This document shows positions 4,957 to 7,009 of a DNA stretch of 7,009 nt, piece by piece. The translations under genes and the position numbers were made by a program. The notes beneath the pieces are model-generated. The model did no database searches and was not told where the DNA came from. It saw only the letters and a program-made list of their open reading frames with translations. Source of the DNA: Spartobacteria bacterium (GTDB lineage: Bacteria > Verrucomicrobiota > Verrucomicrobiia > Chthoniobacterales > Chthoniobacteraceae); assembly GCA_025355595.1 (NCBI GenBank), contig JANXZI010000672.1, positions 1 to 7,009 of the forward strand, read 5' to 3'. Numbering within the stretch: position 1 is the stretch's first letter; every line of letters begins with the position of its first letter.

Positions 4957-7009
4957 ATGAACAAACATCACCCCTCATTCTGTGACGGCGTCGCCCGGCG
5001 TGACTTCCTGCGCATCGGCGCGGCCGCAGCGCTCGGCGTGAATTTCCCGATGGCAGGCCTGCTGGCGTCCGAGGCCGCCGCCGCGCGCAGCGGCGCGCTC
5101 GAGGCCACGCGCAACGACACCTCGCTCATCTTCGTCTTCCTGCGCGGCGGGTTGAGCACGATTGACACCTTCGACATGAAGCCCGACGCGCCGGAAAATA
5201 TCCGCGGCCCGTTCAAGCCGCGCGGCACAAATGTGCCCGGCATCCAGATCTGCGAGCACCTTCCGAAAATCGCGGGCGTGATGGACAAGTTTTCGCTCAT
5301 TCGCTCATTCACGCACAGCAACGCGGGGCACGGGCCGGCGGACCACTACATGCTCACGGGCTATCATCCGACGGCGTCGTTCAACGGCGGGCTCATCCCG
5401 AACAACCAGCATCCGTCCATCGGCTCCGTCATCGCGCACAAGCTCGGGCCGCGCGGCAGCATCCCGCCGTACATGTGCCTGCCGACGATGCACCCGAGCG
5501 GAAGCTCCGCGTATCTCGGGCCGCAGTCCGTGCCCTTCGTGATCGAGGCGGATCCAAATTCGCCCGCCTTCGAGGTGCCCGATCTTCAGCCGCCGCTGAA
5601 TGTGGACGCGCGCCGCCTTGAAGATCGCCGCGGCCTCCTCGCGAAAGTGGATCGCTTCCAACGCAGCATCGAGCAGCGCGCAAACTCAGGCGCGAGCCAG
5701 CTCAGTGTTTTCTCCGAGCGCGCGACGGCGCTCATGACCTCGGGCGATGCGAAGAAAGCATTCGACCTTCACGCCGAGCCGGAAAAAACCCGCGCCGAAT
5801 ACGGCCGCACGACGCTCGGGCAGTCGTGCCTCATGGCGCGGCGACTCGTCGAGTCCGGCGTGCGCTGCGTGACCGTCGAGCATCAGAATTGGGACACGCA
5901 CTTCGGCAGCTTCGCGACACTGAAGGACGACCTCCTGCCGAAGCTCGACATGGCGATGTCCGCGCTCTTCCGCGATCTGGAGGATCGCGGCATGTTAAAA
6001 AAGACGCTCGTCGTGGTGACCGGCGAATTTGGCCGCACGCCGGTGATCAACAAGGAAGCCGGACGCGATCACTGGAGCCGCTGCTTCACGGTGGCGATGG
6101 GCGGCGGCGGGCTTCAGGGCGGACGTATCGTCGGCAGGAGCGATCAGCAGGCATCTGATCCCGCGGACAATCCGTACGGCCCCGAGGACATGTGCGCGAC
6201 AATCTATCAGTCGCTCGGAATCAATCCGCACGACGAGATGCGCACACCCGAAGGCCGCCCGGTGATGCTTACGAACTCGGGACGCATCATCAAGGAACTC
6301 GTCTGCCGCCGCGCACACCCGCGGAGCACCGCGCAACGAAAGCGTGCCGTCTTGACCGAGCGACGTTTCCCCCGCACCGTCAAGGTATGTCCGTCCGAAC
6401 TCTGCTCATCGATGAAATCGCCCGCGCGCCCGAGAGCACAGTGCGGGAGACGCTGCGGCAGTTGCGCGCGTTGTCCCCGCAGAACGCCGCGACGCCAGCC
6501 ACGAAAGACTATTTTGAGGCGTATTGGCGGCATCTTTACGGCTCCATGCCGGATGCGGAATGGAATGAGCCTGCCGAGTTGCCTTACGAGAAACGGGAAG
6601 CCTGGTGATGCCCTGGCTGCAGTTAGACGTTTTTCGCACACTATGAAACTAAGTGTTCTTGCCATTCTGCTTCTCGCGTTTTCCGCCGCTGCCAAGGACG
6701 ACAACACCCGATTTATCACCAAGGAAATCGAATGGACGAAGCCCCTAAATCTGGCCGATTTTGGCGGCCCGCACATCGAAGTCTTTGTGCGTAGCCGCGA
6801 GATGACATTCGTTTCCGTCCAGACAGCGGATTTTACGCTGATGGTTCCTATCGCTCGCACCAACATTCAATCCGTCGAGGTCAACAACTACACCAATACA
6901 GCCACCGTGTATGGAACTACCTCATCCGATCTTCAACCCACCAGACAAACCCGAGGCGTGAAAAAGGAAAGAGGTGTTCCCGGTCCCGGTGGTCGCAACG
7001 AAATGTATC
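4957..7009 (+). CDS. Tat-exported DUF1501 protein; frame has no stop in the window
   Basis: Residues 1-449 (to position 6303) form a complete DUF1501 protein, a family related to the alkaline phosphatase/sulfatase-like superfamily whose substrate is unknown. The N-terminus has a twin-arginine motif, ARRDFLRIG (13-21), followed by an Ala-rich hydrophobic stretch, so folded export by Tat is likely. Family motifs are all present: FLRGGLSTIDTFDMKP (61-76), HSNAGHGPADHYMLTGY (120-136), NWDTH (311-315), GEFGRTP (356-362) and GRDHWS (369-374). The segment ends in GRIIKELV, a typical end for the family. A stop is expected there, but the next codons are TGC CGC CGC and the frame stays open to the window edge. 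Residues 450-562 are Arg/Cys/Pro-rich and look non-coding; from ATG 6643 the same frame looks like a separate secreted protein. I infer a lost or misread stop near 6304-6306. The DUF1501 assignment is secure; the 3' end is not. Confidence 0.85.
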   Translation, partial: MNKHHPSFCDGVARRDFLRIGAAAALGVNFPMAGLLASEAAAARSGALEATRNDTSLIFVFLRGGLSTIDTFDMKPDAPENIRGPFKPRGTNVPGIQICEHLPKIAGVMDKFSLIRSFTHSNAGHGPADHYMLTGYHPTASFNGGLIPNNQHPSIGSVIAHKLGPRGSIPPYMCLPTMHPSGSSAYLGPQSVPFVIEADPNSPAFEVPDLQPPLNVDARRLEDRRGLLAKVDRFQRSIEQRANSGASQLSVFSERATALMTSGDAKKAFDLHAEPEKTRAEYGRTTLGQSCLMARRLVESGVRCVTVEHQNWDTHFGSFATLKDDLLPKLDMAMSALFRDLEDRGMLKKTLVVVTGEFGRTPVINKEAGRDHWSRCFTVAMGGGGLQGGRIVGRSDQQASDPADNPYGPEDMCATIYQSLGINPHDEMRTPEGRPVMLTNSGRIIKELVCRRAHPRSTAQRKRAVLTERRFPRTVKVCPSELCSSMKSPARPRAQCGRRCGSCARCPRRTPRRQPRKTILRRIGGIFTAPCRMRNGMSLPSCLTRNGKPGDALAAVRRFSHTMKLSVLAILLLAFSAAAKDDNTRFITKEIEWTKPLNLADFGGPHIEVFVRSREMTFVSVQTADFTLMVPIARTNIQSVEVNNYTNTATVYGTTSSDLQPTRQTRGVKKERGVPGPGGRNEMY
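6387..6608 (+). CDS. Small hypothetical protein, possibly antitoxin-like
   Basis: A 73-residue protein from ATG 6387, in a different frame from the DUF1501 gene. The N-terminal part MSVRTLLIDEIARAPESTVR is amphipathic and resembles the small DUF2281-type proteins often listed as antitoxin-like (a short helix with an E-x-x-P-E pattern). The C-terminal part is rich in aromatic and acidic residues and ends with PYEKREAW. Codon use in this frame favours G or C at third positions, at least in the first half, supporting real coding. It lies wholly inside the open extension of the DUF1501 frame, so both cannot easily be genuine. No toxin partner is visible; the next gene encodes an apparent secreted protein. 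No proper ribosome binding site is seen: AAGG ends one base before the ATG, too close to work. The family assignment is tentative. Confidence 0.55.
   Translation: MSVRTLLIDEIARAPESTVRETLRQLRALSPQNAATPATKDYFEAYWRHLYGSMPDAEWNEPAELPYEKREAW
6643..7009 (+). CDS. Secreted hypothetical protein, 3' end outside the window
   Basis: From ATG 6643 the first residues, MKLSVLAILLLAFSAAA followed by KDD, form a textbook signal peptide with a likely cut after AAA. About 105 residues of the mature part are visible, with no recognised domain; it contains TKEIEWTKPLNLADFGGPHI and later a Thr/Asn-rich stretch ending at the window edge. It is in frame with the DUF1501 gene with no stop between, so it may be annotated as part of that protein. 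A signal peptide in the middle of a Tat-exported protein makes little sense, so I treat this as its own gene. Its base composition is lower than upstream (160 of the 300 bases 6661-6960 are G or C, 53%), which fits a gene of different origin or weaker codon constraint. No ribosome binding site is seen. Confidence 0.5.
   Translation, partial: MKLSVLAILLLAFSAAAKDDNTRFITKEIEWTKPLNLADFGGPHIEVFVRSREMTFVSVQTADFTLMVPIARTNIQSVEVNNYTNTATVYGTTSSDLQPTRQTRGVKKERGVPGPGGRNEMY

Overview
The window looks like chromosomal DNA from a GC-rich member of the Planctomycetes-Verrucomicrobia group, and I lean towards Verrucomicrobiota. The main support is the pair of adjacent genes for a DUF1549/DUF1553 protein with planctomycete-type cytochrome motifs and a Tat-exported DUF1501 protein, a pairing found in very large numbers in that group. 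The absence of Shine-Dalgarno-like sequence in front of every gene start, and several families of short dispersed repeats, fit the same picture. No rRNA, tRNA, CRISPR array or complete mobile element is visible.

Layout. Positions 1-310 carry no gene but four copies of a repeat with a small stem-loop core; two are short, and the last two are extended to about 84 bp and lie nearly in tandem. A gene of unknown function follows (338-1405): it has a hydrophobic N-terminal part and a long Pro/Gly/Ser/Thr-rich tail, and it contains two further, unrelated short repeat families, both in frame. A 303-base gap (1406-1708) holds a strong stem-loop and nothing else I can name.

The core is a same-strand cluster. 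A secreted protein of unknown function (1709-2557) is followed by a DUF1549/DUF1553 protein (best start TTG 2785, end 4929), with a 227-base spacer containing a palindrome. The Tat-exported DUF1501 protein starts only 27 bases later, at 4957. All three have export signals, so together they look like an envelope or periplasmic module. In this group such pairs are often found near genes for polysaccharide or sulfated-glycan breakdown, but the actual reaction is not established and nothing here settles it.

The 3' end is the oddest part. The DUF1501 homology ends as expected near residue 449 (position 6303), but no stop codon follows. The frame stays open for another 706 bases to the window edge. 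On the way it passes across a plausible 73-residue gene in another frame (6387-6608), then runs in frame into what looks like the start of a separate secreted protein (ATG 6643). Either the DUF1501 stop codon has been lost (or misread), or the protein carries a long unusual extension. I favour the first.
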